Assembly: GCF_002209555.1 (NCBI RefSeq)
Contig: NZ_NJIF01000004.1
Coordinates: forward strand, 62,001 to 126,000
DNA: 64,000 nt
Direction of reading: 5' to 3'
From: Achromobacter insolitus
Lineage (GTDB): Bacteria > Pseudomonadota > Gammaproteobacteria > Burkholderiales > Burkholderiaceae_B
Shown here: positions 25,956 to 34,876 of the stretch, piece after piece
Layout: each line of letters begins with the position of its first letter
Numbering within the stretch: position 1 is the stretch's first letter
Position numbers and translations under genes: made by a program
The notes under the pieces: model-generated
What the model saw: the letters and a program-made list of their open reading frames with translations, nothing else
Databases searched by the model: none
What the model was told of the DNA's origin: nothing

Positions 25956-26885
25956 TCAGCGTCCCCAGCGCAGAACCAGAGGATCGAGCCGGCGGGCGGT
26001 CTCAAGCAACCCCTGGCGGACCTCCTCCCGCATGGTGGGCAGCGGGTGCCGGGGCGCCTCGCAAGCGATCACGCCACCGGCTTTCATCAAGGCCTTGGCG
26101 CTGAGAATGCCACCCTGCCGGTTTTCGTAGTTGATCAGGGGCAGCCAGCGCTCGTACAGGCGGTAGGCCTCGTCGCGCTTGCCTGCGCGGTGGGCCTCGA
26201 TGATGGGACGCAGGCCGTCGGCGAAGCCGCCGCCCGTCATCGAACCCGTGGCGCCGGCATCCAGGTCTGGCAGCAGGGTGATGGCTTCCTCGCCGTCCCA
26301 AGGCCCTTCCACCGCGGCGCCGCCCAAGGCGATCAGGTCACGCAGCTTGGACGCCGCGCCCGCGGTCTCGATCTTGAAGTACGCCACGTGTTCGATCTCG
26401 CGCGCCATCCGCGCCAAAGCCGCGGCCGACAATGGCGTGCCCGCCACCGGGGCGTCCTGGATCATGATGGGGATGTCCACCGCGTCGGACACGCGTTGGA
26501 AGAAGCCCGCCACCTGTTCTTCCGATACCCGAATCGTCGCGCCATGGTAAGGCGGCATGATCATCAGCATCGCGGCGCCCTGCTCCTGCGCCCGGCGGCT
26601 GCGCGCTGCGCAGACCTGGGTACTGAAATGCGTGGTGGTCACAATGACGGGCACGCGGCCGGCCACGTGTTCCAGGATGGTACGCGTCAGGATTTCGCGC
26701 TCGTCGTCCGACAGCACGAACTGCTCGGAGAAGTTGGCCAGGATGCAAAGGCCGTCCACGCCGGAGTCGATCATGAAGTCCACCGCCCGCTTCTGGCTGG
26801 GGAGGTCCAGTTCGCCCGATTCGGTGAAGGTGGTGGGAACGACAGGGAAGATGCCGCGGTAGCGCGGATTTTCGTAGGTTGCCAT
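25956..26885 (-). CDS. Dihydrodipicolinate synthase/KDG-aldolase family protein
   Basis: 309 residues, a (beta/alpha)8 class I aldolase. The Schiff-base Lys is in HVAYFKIETAG, the TT pair sits in FPVVPTTFTESGELD, and PPYH near residue 115 is in the usual place of the catalytic Tyr. Members condense or cleave pyruvate-containing acids. It is last in the operon Bug - PdxA2-like - rhamnonate-dehydratase-like - aldolase. In this context it probably splits a 2-keto-3-deoxy sugar acid into pyruvate and an aldehyde; this is inference. The gap to the upstream gene is 2 nt. Confidence 0.9.
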   Translation of the reverse strand: MATYENPRYRGIFPVVPTTFTESGELDLPSQKRAVDFMIDSGVDGLCILANFSEQFVLSDDEREILTRTILEHVAGRVPVIVTTTHFSTQVCAARSRRAQEQGAAMLMIMPPYHGATIRVSEEQVAGFFQRVSDAVDIPIMIQDAPVAGTPLSAAALARMAREIEHVAYFKIETAGAASKLRDLIALGGAAVEGPWDGEEAITLLPDLDAGATGSMTGGGFADGLRPIIEAHRAGKRDEAYRLYERWLPLINYENRQGGILSAKALMKAGGVIACEAPRHPLPTMREEVRQGLLETARRLDPLVLRWGR

Positions 26886-26887
26886 GT

Positions 26888-28060
26888 CTATTCGATGATG
26901 TTGAAGTTCTTGAGGTATTCCGTCTTGAGCGTCAGGCCCAGCCCGGGCTTGTCGTCCTCGAGGTCGATGAACCCCTCCTTGGCCACCGGCTCGCCGTCGA
27001 AGATGTAATAGAACAGCTCATTGCCGACTTCCACGTCGAACATCGGGAAGTATTCGCTCATGGGCGAGGCCAACGTGCTCATCGTCAGGTGGTAATTGTG
27101 CATCTGGCCTGCGTGCGGAACGACCGGCACACTGTAGGCCTCGCACAATGCGTTGATTTTGTGCGCCGCCGTGATGCCGCCCACGCGGTTGGTGTCGTAC
27201 TGCACCACCGACACTGCCTTGCGGTCCAGCAGCTGCTTGAAGCCGTACAGCGAAAACTCGTGCTCGCCGCCGGAAATCGGGATCGAGGTCAGCTGGTTCA
27301 GCTCCGCATAGCCGTCGATATCGTCGGCGATGACGGGCTCCTCCAGCCACCGGGGTTCGAATTTCTCCAGCTTGGGCAGGATGCGTTTGGCGTATTCCAG
27401 GTTCCAACCCATGTAGCACTCGAGCATCAGATCGGTGTCGTAGCCGATCACTTCGCGCACCGCCTCCACCGACTTCAGGTTTTCCGACACGCCCTTTTGC
27501 AAGTGCGCCGGACCATAGCCAAAACGCATCTTGAAAGCCGTAAAGCCCTGGTCCAGATAGGTCTGCGCCTCTTCCTGCATGGCTTTCAGGTCGGTGCGAT
27601 AAAGCTTGGAGTAGTAGACCGGGATTTTTTCCTTGGTGCGCCCGCCCAGGAGCTTGAAAACAGGCTTGTTCACGGACTTGCCCAGGATGTCCCAGATGGC
27701 CAGGTCCACGGCCGAAATCGCGGCCATGGTCACGCCTTTGCGGCCCCAGGCATGGGTAGCGCGGTACATGCGCTGCCACAGGTATTCGTAGTCCCAAGGA
27801 TCCTGCCCGATCACGAGCGGAGCCAGGTACTGGTCGATGATGGCCTTGGCCACGCGCGGCGCCAGCGCCACGTTGCCCAGGCCCACGATACCGTCGTCCG
27901 TTTCCACCTCGACCACGGTCCAGCCGTGGAAGCGGAAGGTGCTCATGGTTTCCTGCCTGGAATACAGCAGGTCCATGGCATTGGAGCAGAAGTTGCCCTG
28001 CGGCGGCACGGTCTTGCCGGTCCATTCGTAGACGCGGGCGCGGACGGATTTGATCTTCAT
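26888..28060 (-). CDS. Enolase-superfamily sugar-acid dehydratase, L-rhamnonate dehydratase-like
   Basis: 390 residues. The N-terminal capping domain begins [13 protein letters not shown] with the [12 protein letters not shown] loop, and a TIM barrel follows. Metal-ligand strands read [16 protein letters not shown] and ISGGEHEF; a catalytic His lies in [14 protein letters not shown] and a Lys in AFKMRFGYG. This arrangement and the start are closest to L-rhamnonate dehydratases (RhmD), which dehydrate a 6-deoxy sugar acid to its 2-keto-3-deoxy form. Other acid sugars remain possible. The ATG at 28060 follows GGAAACCC. It is part of the sugar-acid operon. Confidence 0.88.
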   Translation of the reverse strand: MKIKSVRARVYEWTGKTVPPQGNFCSNAMDLLYSRQETMSTFRFHGWTVVEVETDDGIVGLGNVALAPRVAKAIIDQYLAPLVIGQDPWDYEYLWQRMYRATHAWGRKGVTMAAISAVDLAIWDILGKSVNKPVFKLLGGRTKEKIPVYYSKLYRTDLKAMQEEAQTYLDQGFTAFKMRFGYGPAHLQKGVSENLKSVEAVREVIGYDTDLMLECYMGWNLEYAKRILPKLEKFEPRWLEEPVIADDIDGYAELNQLTSIPISGGEHEFSLYGFKQLLDRKAVSVVQYDTNRVGGITAAHKINALCEAYSVPVVPHAGQMHNYHLTMSTLASPMSEYFPMFDVEVGNELFYYIFDGEPVAKEGFIDLEDDKPGLGLTLKTEYLKNFNIIE

Positions 28061-28104
28061 GTGGGTTTCCTGCTTGGAATCGAGGTAGGGAATGAAACGT
28101 CGCG

Positions 28105-29139
28105 TCAGCCGGCAGACGAACGCGATGCACGGTGCGAGAGGCCCATCCGGCAGGCTATGAGGAAGGCCTGCCAGGTCGCATCCAGGTTGGCCCGGCCCTG
28201 GCCGGCGATGTCGTAGGCGGTGCCGTGCGCGGGCGTAGTGATCGGGATGGGCAGGCCGCCCTGTACCGTCACGCCGCGCGAGAAGCCCAGAAGCTTGATC
28301 GCGATCTGGCCCTGGTCGTGATACATGGTGACGATGGCCTGGAATTCGCCGGCCTGCGCCTTGAGGAAGATCGTGTCCGCGGGGAATGGCCCTTGCACCG
28401 GCAGGCCCTCTTCGTTCAACTGCCGCACGGCCGGCGCGATGATGTCCACTTCTTCCCGGCCGCAAGTGCCTCCGTCGCCGCCATGCGGGTTGAAAGCGGC
28501 CACTGCCACGCGCGGCTCGGCCACGCCGTTGGCCTGCAGCGAACGATAGATCAGGCGCGTGGCGTCCTTGATGCCGTCGACACTGAGCGCCGCCGCCGCA
28601 TCCTTGAGCGGAATGTGCGAGGACACGCGCGAGGTCCACAAGTCCCCCAGCGTGTTGAACTCGCAGAAATAGCCGGTCACGCCCAGGTACTGCGCGAAGT
28701 GATGCAGCTCGTCGTCGTGCCCCAGGCCGCCCAGCTTCATCGCGTACTTGTTCAGGGGCGCGAAGCAGATGGCGTCGACGTGACCGTCACGCGCCGCGTC
28801 CATGCAGGCGTTGAGCACCCGCAGCACCGACGCCCCGCCCGCGGCCTCGGCCTGGCCCACGCGCACCTGGCCGGGTTCGATGGTTTCCATCCCCAGCCAG
28901 GCGGGCGCGCCGGTGTCCGGCCGGTCGCGCACCGCCTCGAAGCTGTCCACGGCTTGCGTGGCAACCTGCACGCCTGCCACCCGCTGGCCCTCGCGCCACA
29001 GCCACTCGTCGCCAACCAAAACGATGTTCGCGAGTTGCGTGGCTTGTGGCCTGGCCAGGAGGCGGGCGATCAGTTCGGCGCCGATGCCGGCGGGGTCGCC
29101 CAGCGTCAGGGCGATGACGGGTTTCTGCTGCGTGCTCAT
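28105..29139 (-). CDS. PdxA family 4-phosphate dehydrogenase (PdxA2-like)
   Basis: 344 residues. PdxA hallmarks are [16 protein letters not shown] at the start, [12 protein letters not shown] in the middle, and the metal-binding His residues in [18 protein letters not shown] and [11 protein letters not shown]. PdxA makes the B6 precursor from 4-phosphohydroxythreonine. Paralogues in sugar-acid operons (PdxA2) oxidise 4-phospho-D-erythronate or -threonate. Its place between a Bug gene and a rhamnonate-dehydratase-like gene supports the second role. The partner DUF1537 kinase usual for PdxA2 is absent here, so the substrate is uncertain. Confidence 0.9.
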   Translation of the reverse strand: MSTQQKPVIALTLGDPAGIGAELIARLLARPQATQLANIVLVGDEWLWREGQRVAGVQVATQAVDSFEAVRDRPDTGAPAWLGMETIEPGQVRVGQAEAAGGASVLRVLNACMDAARDGHVDAICFAPLNKYAMKLGGLGHDDELHHFAQYLGVTGYFCEFNTLGDLWTSRVSSHIPLKDAAAALSVDGIKDATRLIYRSLQANGVAEPRVAVAAFNPHGGDGGTCGREEVDIIAPAVRQLNEEGLPVQGPFPADTIFLKAQAGEFQAIVTMYHDQGQIAIKLLGFSRGVTVQGGLPIPITTPAHGTAYDIAGQGRANLDATWQAFLIACRMGLSHRASRSSAG

Positions 29140-29146
29140 GTCTGGG

Positions 29147-30121
29147 TCATTCCACGGAAATGTTGTTCTTCTTGATGATGCCGGCGTAGCGCTGGTTCTC
29201 GGACTTGTGGAACTGCGCGAATTGCTCCTGGCTCATCGGGTTGATGTCGGCGCCGATCGCCTGCAGGCGGGCCTGCGTGTCGGGCAGCGCCAGAATGCCG
29301 TTGACGGCGTCATGGATGCGTTTCTGATTGGCGGCAGGCGCGGCGCCGGGCATGTAGATGCCATACCAGGCACTCATTTCCACGCCGGGCACGCCGGCTT
29401 CGGCCATGGTGGGCACATCAGGCAACTGCGCATTGCGCTTGGCGCTCAGCACGGCCAGCGCGCGTACCTTGCCACTTTTGATATGAGGAATCACCGAAGA
29501 CGCGGTTTCGAACGCGATCTGCACCTGTCCGCCCATCAGGTCCACCAGCGCCGGGCCACTGCCGCGGTAGGGAATGTGGATCATCTGCACGCCAGTGGCG
29601 TCCTTGAACAGTTCCGCAGCAATGTGCTGGGTACTGCCCGAGCCGCTGCTGGCGAAGTTGTAGGTGCCCGGCTTGCTCTTGAGCAAGGCGATCAGCTCCT
29701 GCACCGACTTGGCTGGCACGTCGTTATTCACCACCAGGATGTTGGGCACCGCCCCCACGAACACGACCGGGACCAGATCGCGGTCGTTGTCATAACCCAG
29801 CTTCAACAGGTGCGGCGCGATGGCGTGGGCAGTGGATACCCCCATCACCATGGTGTGGCCGTCCGACGACTTGGCCGCCAGGTCCGCCGCCAGCGTATTG
29901 GATGCGCCCGGCTTGTTCTCGACCACCACGGTCTGCTTGAGCAGCGGGCCCAGCTTGTCGGCCACGGCACGCGCCATGGCATCGGTGCCGCCGCCCGGCG
30001 CGGACCCTACCAGCAGGCGCAGGGGCTTGTTGGGCCAGTCGGCGCCTTGCGCCTGGACGGGCGCCAGGGCGGACAGGCACAGGGCGCCGGCCGCGATCGC
30101 GGCCAATAGCCGAGTCTTCAT
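29147..30121 (-). CDS. Bug family periplasmic solute-binding protein
   Basis: 324 residues. The signal peptide is cut near residue 24 (APVQAQG). Bug features are LRLLVGSAPGGGTDAMARAVAD, VVVENKPGASNTLAADL, IHIPYRGSGPALVDLMGGQV and LPDVPTMAEAGVPGVEM. It is the first gene of the sugar-acid operon (GGAGACAACC before the ATG at 30121), and probably binds the acid that the downstream enzymes degrade. No TctA/TctB partners are nearby, so the membrane part must be encoded elsewhere. Confidence 0.93.
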   Translation of the reverse strand: MKTRLLAAIAAGALCLSALAPVQAQGADWPNKPLRLLVGSAPGGGTDAMARAVADKLGPLLKQTVVVENKPGASNTLAADLAAKSSDGHTMVMGVSTAHAIAPHLLKLGYDNDRDLVPVVFVGAVPNILVVNNDVPAKSVQELIALLKSKPGTYNFASSGSGSTQHIAAELFKDATGVQMIHIPYRGSGPALVDLMGGQVQIAFETASSVIPHIKSGKVRALAVLSAKRNAQLPDVPTMAEAGVPGVEMSAWYGIYMPGAAPAANQKRIHDAVNGILALPDTQARLQAIGADINPMSQEQFAQFHKSENQRYAGIIKKNNISVE

Positions 30122-30196
30122 GGTTGTCTCCTTGGTTGGTGTCTTCTTGCCCTATGGATGGGCAATCTCTTGTGGATGCATCTTAGAAAGAAGCTT

Positions 30197-30216
30197 AGTT
30201 TCCGTAAAATGAAACT
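30197..30216. promoter_or_regulatory. Inverted repeat in the LysR/Bug intergenic region
   Basis: AGTTTC at 30197-30202 and GAAACT at 30211-30216 are perfect 6-bp arms with an 8-bp AT-rich spacer, between divergent genes starting at 30121 and 30250. A plausible LysR or promoter operator; inferred from position. Confidence 0.45.
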
Positions 30217-30249
30217 TTTGCACCAACCGTTCACCTGAGGCGATCAATC

Positions 30250-31182
30250 ATGGAACGCGCCATACACGTCCCTGCGCTGCTGGCCCGACTGCGGATGCGG
30301 CAGATCGTCCTGCTGCTGGCGATCGAAGAGCGCGGCACGCTGCGCGCCGCCGCCAACCAGCTCAATATGACCCAGTCCGCGGCCAGCAAGATGCTGCACG
30401 AACTGGAACTGGCCATCGGCCAGCCGCTATTCGGACGGGTGGGCCGAGGACTGGCGCTGACCGCGGCGGGCGAATGCGTGATGGGGTACTTCCGCGGCAT
30501 GCGCGGCACGGTCTCGTCGCTGGCGCGCGAGCTGGATGAGTTGCGCCTGGGCAGCGCGGGCAAGCTGTTCATTGGCAGCATCATGGCGGCTTCGCCCGGC
30601 CATCTGACCGACGCCCTGCTGCGCCTGAAGCAAACCTATCCGCTGCTGGCGGTGGAGATTTCCACCGGCACCAGCGACCTGCTGATCGGCCGCATGAACG
30701 AAGGCAAGCTGGACGTGGTGATAGGCCGCATGCTGACCCTGTCGGACAGCCAGTACGTCTTTCGTCCGATCGGCGACGAGGCGTTGTCGGTGATCGCGGC
30801 GGTGGACCATCCGCTGGCCGGACGCAAACGCGTGAACTTCGACGCCATGCTGGCCTATCCGTGGGTCCTGCAACCGCACGGCAGCCCGATGCGGGACGTT
30901 ATCGAGCAGGAGTTCCATGCGAACAATGCCAGCACGCCCAAAGGGCTGATCGAATCGGCATCCATCCTGACCACCACCAACCTGGCGATGAAATCAACGA
31001 TGCTGGGCGTGATTCCCGAATCGGTGGCGAGCCGGTACGCGGCGCATGGCCTGCTGGCGATCCTGCCCTACCAGATTCGGCAGCGCCTGACGGCCTTTGG
31101 CAGCATCGTGCCCCGCGACCGGCCGCTGAGCGCGGCGGCGCGCCATTTCGTGGGATTGCTGCATGGCGACGTCGCAGTTTGA
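30250..31182 (+). CDS. LysR family transcriptional regulator
   Basis: 310 residues. The helix-turn-helix lies around residues 25-60 (TLRAAANQLNMTQSAASKMLHELE), preceded by a short extension, then the effector domain from about 95 (GKLFIGSIMAASPGHLTDALLRLK). The subgroup resembles GbpR/PecT-like galactose- or sugar-acid-linked regulators. It is divergent from the Bug/PdxA2/dehydratase/aldolase operon and very likely controls it. The inducer is probably the acid that operon degrades. Confidence 0.92.
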   Translation: MERAIHVPALLARLRMRQIVLLLAIEERGTLRAAANQLNMTQSAASKMLHELELAIGQPLFGRVGRGLALTAAGECVMGYFRGMRGTVSSLARELDELRLGSAGKLFIGSIMAASPGHLTDALLRLKQTYPLLAVEISTGTSDLLIGRMNEGKLDVVIGRMLTLSDSQYVFRPIGDEALSVIAAVDHPLAGRKRVNFDAMLAYPWVLQPHGSPMRDVIEQEFHANNASTPKGLIESASILTTTNLAMKSTMLGVIPESVASRYAAHGLLAILPYQIRQRLTAFGSIVPRDRPLSAAARHFVGLLHGDVAV

Positions 31183-31291
31183 GACCACGCAACGCAAGGC
31201 GGAATACCCCCCATGCCAAGGGCGAAAACCAGCTGCTGCACAGTACAATCGCGTATTGCGCATCGCGCGTTTTTTATTTTGAGGTCCATCC

Positions 31292-31633
31292 GTGAGCGCA
31301 TTGCCCGCCTGTCCAAAATGCCAGTCCGAATACACCTATGAAGACGGCGCCGCGTTTGTCTGCCCGGAATGCGCGCATGAATGGACGGCACAGGCCGCCG
31401 AAGCCACCGAGGACGCGGGCAAGGTCTACCGCGATTCGGCAGGCAACGTGCTGCAGGACGGCGATACCGTCACCGTCATCAAGGACCTGAAACTCAAAGG
31501 TTCCGGCGGCGTGATCAAAATGGGAACCAAGGTCAAGGGCATCCGACTGGTCGACGGCGACCACGACATCGACTGCAAGATCGACGGCTTCGGAGCGATG
31601 AGCCTGAAGTCTGAGTTCGTGAAGAAGGTCTAG
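31292..31633 (+). CDS. yjdM: Zinc-ribbon protein YjdM (PhnA family)
   Basis: 113 residues. The N-terminal zinc ribbon has two CxxC knuckles (CPKCQ and CPECA). The conserved C-terminal PhnA/KOW-like domain is [66 protein letters not shown]. Despite the historical name PhnA it is not a phosphonoacetate hydrolase; the role is unknown. It starts at a GTG (31292) preceded by TGAGG. Monocistronic. Confidence 0.93.
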   Translation: MSALPACPKCQSEYTYEDGAAFVCPECAHEWTAQAAEATEDAGKVYRDSAGNVLQDGDTVTVIKDLKLKGSGGVIKMGTKVKGIRLVDGDHDIDCKIDGFGAMSLKSEFVKKV

Positions 31634-31673
31634 CGCCGCCGTCCGCCCCGGGCCGCGGCAGCGCCGCGCCCGG

Positions 31674-31910
31674 CTACAGATCCTCGGGTTCCTCGGGCTT
31701 GGGCATCAGGTACGCCGTCAGCGTGCTGGACAGCCCCGCCATCACCCACAACACGAAGAAAGAGACGGTATAGAAGCCCGTGCGTCCCGTCGGGACATGC
31801 CCGAAGATCGCCACGTCCAGGGGATCGATCAGGGCGAAGATCAGCGCGCTCCCCGCCGCGGCCGCCATGAAGGACGGCCACAGGATCCACATCAATGATC
31901 GCAAGCCCAT
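31674..31910 (-). CDS. Small membrane protein at the end of the cco operon
   Basis: 78 residues with two predicted helices (WILWPSFMAAAAGSALIFALI and GFYTVSFFVLWVMAGLSSTLTAYLM) and an acidic tail. The ATG at 31910 has GGGGAGAAC upstream, 17 nt after the short fixH stop. The genetic linkage to ccoG/fixH suggests a part in cbb3 oxidase assembly. No family name is known to me. Confidence 0.75.
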   Translation of the reverse strand: MGLRSLMWILWPSFMAAAAGSALIFALIDPLDVAIFGHVPTGRTGFYTVSFFVLWVMAGLSSTLTAYLMPKPEEPEDL

Positions 31911-31927
31911 CTGTTGTTCTCCCCGGG

Positions 31928-32137
31928 TTACGGATTGGCGCTGGGCGCAACCTGCTCGATGACCAGGCCGCGCTTGACCACGCCTTCCTGGATTGGCTGG
32001 TTGCTGAAGTTGGTGAAAGCGAAGTAGATGGTGACGAAGCACCCTATCATGGCCGCAAACGGGCCGGCCATGAGGATCCAGGGCCAGGGTTCGCGGTACC
32101 AGGGCTTGGTGGCTTTGGCGGGTTGGACGGCGGTCAT
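31928..32137 (-). CDS. fixH: Short FixH-like protein
   Basis: 69 residues. The N-terminal FixH part is present: PWYREPWPWILMAGPFAAMIGCFVTIYFAFTNF, one membrane helix with the PWPWxLMAGP signature. After it only about 25 residues remain (QPIQEGVVKRGLVIEQ), so the periplasmic beta domain of standard FixH (about 150-170 residues) is missing. The ATG at 32137 with GAAGAGGA upstream is preferred over a TTG at 32161 that overlaps the ccoG stop. It follows ccoG, as in other cco clusters. FixH helps oxidase maturation. Confidence 0.8.
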   Translation of the reverse strand: MTAVQPAKATKPWYREPWPWILMAGPFAAMIGCFVTIYFAFTNFSNQPIQEGVVKRGLVIEQVAPSANP

Positions 32138-32157
32138 GGGTATGTCCTCTTCAATGC

Positions 32158-33648
32158 TCAATCAGGTACGTAGAAACTGGCGGCCTCGTCGGTCTCGACC
32201 GGTCGGTTCTCGCCATCCTGGCCGCGCGCGCGCAGCGTAATGGCATGGGCGCCCGGCTGCGTGCCAGCTGGCGCGCGGATGACCATGGGCACCAATTTGT
32301 TGGCCGCGGCTTCGACCTCGACGGTGTCGGAACCCTGCTGGCCAGCCAGCACGGCCAGGCCCGGCACGCCTTCAGCCGACAGGCGCAGCGTCAGGGGCGT
32401 ATCCGACGTGTTGATCAGTTGCAGGCGGTACACGTTTTCGATCATGCCGCCGGCCACTTCGCGTCCCAGCGCGCCCCGATCACGGATCACATCCACCCGC
32501 AAGGGGTTGCGCATGGCCAGGGACACCACGAAAGCGACGGCCAGCGCCAGGATCAACGTGCCGTAGATCAGCACGCGCGGACGCAGCAGGTGGGAGCGCG
32601 CGCTCTTGGCGGACAAACCGTCCAGCATGGCGCGCTCAGAGGTGTAGCGAATCAGCCCCGGCTCGTACTGCATCTTGTCCATGACCTGTTCGCAGGCGTC
32701 GATACAGGCGCCGCAGCCTATGCACATGTATTGCAGGCCGTCGCGGATATCGATGCCCGTCGGACAGACCTGCACGCACAGGCTGCAATCGACGCAGTCG
32801 CCCAGGCCGGCCGCCTTGTGGTCCACCTTGCGCGAGCGGCCGCCGCGCGGATCGCCGCGGCGCTTGTCGTAGGTGACGACAAAGGTGTCGGGATCCACCA
32901 TCACGCTCTGGAAGCGCGCGTAGGGGCACATGTACTTGCATACGGATTCGCGCATGAAGCCGGCGTTGCCCCAGGTGGCAAAGCCATAGAACAGCATCCA
33001 GAACCACTGCCAGGGGCCCAGCTGCAGGGCGAAAAGCTCATGCCCCAATTCGCGGATAGGCGCGAAATAGCCGATGAAAGTAGAGCCCGTCCACCAGGCC
33101 AGCGCGATCCACAGGAAATGCTTGGTGAACTTCAGGCGCGCCTTGCGCCAGGACCAGGGCGATTCATCCAGGCGAATGCGCGCCACCCGGTCGCCCTCGA
33201 CCTTGCGCTCTATCCACATGAAGATTTCCGTGTAGACGGTCTGCGGACAGGCATAACCGCAGAACAGGCGCCCGGCCACCGCGGTGAAGAGGAACAGCGC
33301 CAACGCCGAGATCACCAGCAGCACCGCCAGGTAAACCACGTCCTGCGGCCACAGCACCAGGCCGAAGAGATAGAACTTGCGAGCGCCCAGATCGAACAGC
33401 ACGGCCTGGCGGCCATTCCATTGCAGCCAAGGCAGGCCGTAGAAGATCAGCTGGGTGAGAAAGACAAACGCGATGCGCCAACGGGCGAAGATGCCGCTGA
33501 CGGATCGCGGATAGATTTTGCTGCGCACGCCCGCCAACGTCTGCTCCAGGGTCTCCGTCCCGGGACGTGGCGGCCGAACATGCGGCCGCCAGGGCGGCGG
33601 GTCACCGTCAGGCGAAGTGCCGACCCTTGCGGCTGACCCATCTTCCAT
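32158..33648 (-). CDS. ccoG: Cytochrome c oxidase accessory protein CcoG (FixG/RdxA)
   Basis: 496 residues. There are about five membrane helices, a polyferredoxin-type segment with two 4Fe-4S cysteine sets (CVDCSLCVQVCP and CIGCGACIDAC), and a C-terminal Ig-like domain (from about residue 380). CcoG reduces copper during cbb3 oxidase assembly. It lies 87 nt after ccoP, in the conserved order. Length and motifs are normal for the family. Confidence 0.96.
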   Translation of the reverse strand: MEDGSAARVGTSPDGDPPPWRPHVRPPRPGTETLEQTLAGVRSKIYPRSVSGIFARWRIAFVFLTQLIFYGLPWLQWNGRQAVLFDLGARKFYLFGLVLWPQDVVYLAVLLVISALALFLFTAVAGRLFCGYACPQTVYTEIFMWIERKVEGDRVARIRLDESPWSWRKARLKFTKHFLWIALAWWTGSTFIGYFAPIRELGHELFALQLGPWQWFWMLFYGFATWGNAGFMRESVCKYMCPYARFQSVMVDPDTFVVTYDKRRGDPRGGRSRKVDHKAAGLGDCVDCSLCVQVCPTGIDIRDGLQYMCIGCGACIDACEQVMDKMQYEPGLIRYTSERAMLDGLSAKSARSHLLRPRVLIYGTLILALAVAFVVSLAMRNPLRVDVIRDRGALGREVAGGMIENVYRLQLINTSDTPLTLRLSAEGVPGLAVLAGQQGSDTVEVEAAANKLVPMVIRAPAGTQPGAHAITLRARGQDGENRPVETDEAASFYVPD

Positions 33649-33735
33649 TTGCTGCTCCCTGCTGTAAGTCTGGTGACATGAGGGCAGCGCCAGCGCGGCC
33701 CTTATCCCTGCGCTGTGCTGCCCGCTGTAATGCCT

Positions 33736-34701
33736 TTACTTCGTTGCCGTTGCCGGCGGGGCGTTTGCCGTCGCCACGCTGGCGGTAGCGTCAGGCTTGT
33801 TCGACAGGCCCCAGACCCATGCCGTCAGGATCTTGATCTGTTCGGGCGTCAGGATGTCCTGGTGCGCCGGCATGCGGTTGTCGCGACCGTCGAGGATCGT
33901 CTTGACGATGGTGGCGTCAGAGCTGCCGTAGAGCCAGACGTCGTCAGTCAGGTTCGGCGCGCCCAGCGCCTGGTTGCCCTTGCCGTCGACACCGTGACAG
34001 GCCACGCAATAGTTCGCGAATTCCCGCTTGCCGCGAAACACGCGAACCGGATCGGCCGTCAGGCCCGACAGCGAACGCACGTACTGCGCGATGTCGCCAG
34101 CGGTCTTGGCGTCGATTGCAGCCTTCCATGGCGGCATCACCCCAACGCGGCCTTGCGTGATGGTCTGCGTGATGGCTTCGGGCGAGCCGCCATGCAGCCA
34201 GTCGCCGTCGGTCAGGTTGGGAAAGCTGGGGCCGCCCTTGGCGTCCGAGCCATGGCATTGCGCGCAGGTGTTCAGGAACAGGCGCTGGCCGATTTCACGG
34301 GCACCCGGATCCTGGGCGATCTGCGGCACGTCCATGGTTTCGAAGCGCGCGTAGATCGGACGCACGGCCTCGGCCATCTTGGCCTGCTGCTGCGCAACTT
34401 CCTGCGTGCTGCTGTAACCCAGCTGGCCCTTGTACTCGCCCAGGCCCGGCATGAAGAACAGGTAGCCCAGGGCGAACGCGCAAGCCAGCAGGTACATCCA
34501 GGTCCACCAGCCGGGCACCGGGTTGTTCAACTCGGTCAGGTCGCCGTCCCAGACGTGGCCCGTGTCCTCGACCTTGCCGTTGGCCGGCTTGGTGCTGAGC
34601 CAGCGGCGCTGGGTGTACAGCAGCCAGACGCACCAGACCACGCCGCCGACGGCGACGATCGAGATGAAATACCCCCAGAAGCCATTGACGAAATCGCTCA
34701 T
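33736..34701 (-). CDS. ccoP: cbb3-type cytochrome c oxidase subunit III (diheme cytochrome c)
   Basis: 321 residues. Two N-terminal helices (FWGYFISIVAVGGVVWCVWLL and WTWMYLLACAFALGYLFFMPGLG) are followed by two cytochrome c domains with CAQCH and CVACH heme sites. Distal Met ligands lie in GVMPPW and NRMPAH. It passes electrons to CcoO/CcoN in the inner membrane. It overlaps ccoQ by 4 nt (ATGA). Confidence 0.97.
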   Translation of the reverse strand: MSDFVNGFWGYFISIVAVGGVVWCVWLLYTQRRWLSTKPANGKVEDTGHVWDGDLTELNNPVPGWWTWMYLLACAFALGYLFFMPGLGEYKGQLGYSSTQEVAQQQAKMAEAVRPIYARFETMDVPQIAQDPGAREIGQRLFLNTCAQCHGSDAKGGPSFPNLTDGDWLHGGSPEAITQTITQGRVGVMPPWKAAIDAKTAGDIAQYVRSLSGLTADPVRVFRGKREFANYCVACHGVDGKGNQALGAPNLTDDVWLYGSSDATIVKTILDGRDNRMPAHQDILTPEQIKILTAWVWGLSNKPDATASVATANAPPATATK

Positions 34702-34874
34702 GACCGATTCGCTCCATCTTGTTGTCCCTGCCCGAATTCATCGGGCAGTGCGAACGGCAGCATGGCCGATTCGCGGTTGGCGCTCTGGCGGCCGCGCGAG
34801 CAGGCCCACCAGACAATGCCGAAAAATGTTGCCATCGAGACCGCCGTGACGGCCGCGCTCAGGTAGCCCAGCAT
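34698..34874 (-). CDS. ccoQ: cbb3-type cytochrome oxidase subunit CcoQ
   Basis: 58 residues: one membrane helix (AAVTAVSMATFFGIVWWACS) followed by a polar tail, as in CcoQ/FixQ. It overlaps ccoP by 4 nt at its end and begins 2 nt after the ccoO stop. CcoQ stabilises the oxidase. It is easily missed because of its size. Confidence 0.9.
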   Translation of the reverse strand: MLGYLSAAVTAVSMATFFGIVWWACSRGRQSANRESAMLPFALPDEFGQGQQDGANRS

Positions 34875-34876
34875 GA

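Noticed and set aside
32245-33636. Long open frame antisense to ccoG (and similar ones opposite the DHDPS, enolase and giant genes)
   Set aside because: Antisense shadow caused by high third-position GC; no ribosome site, domain or conserved motif.
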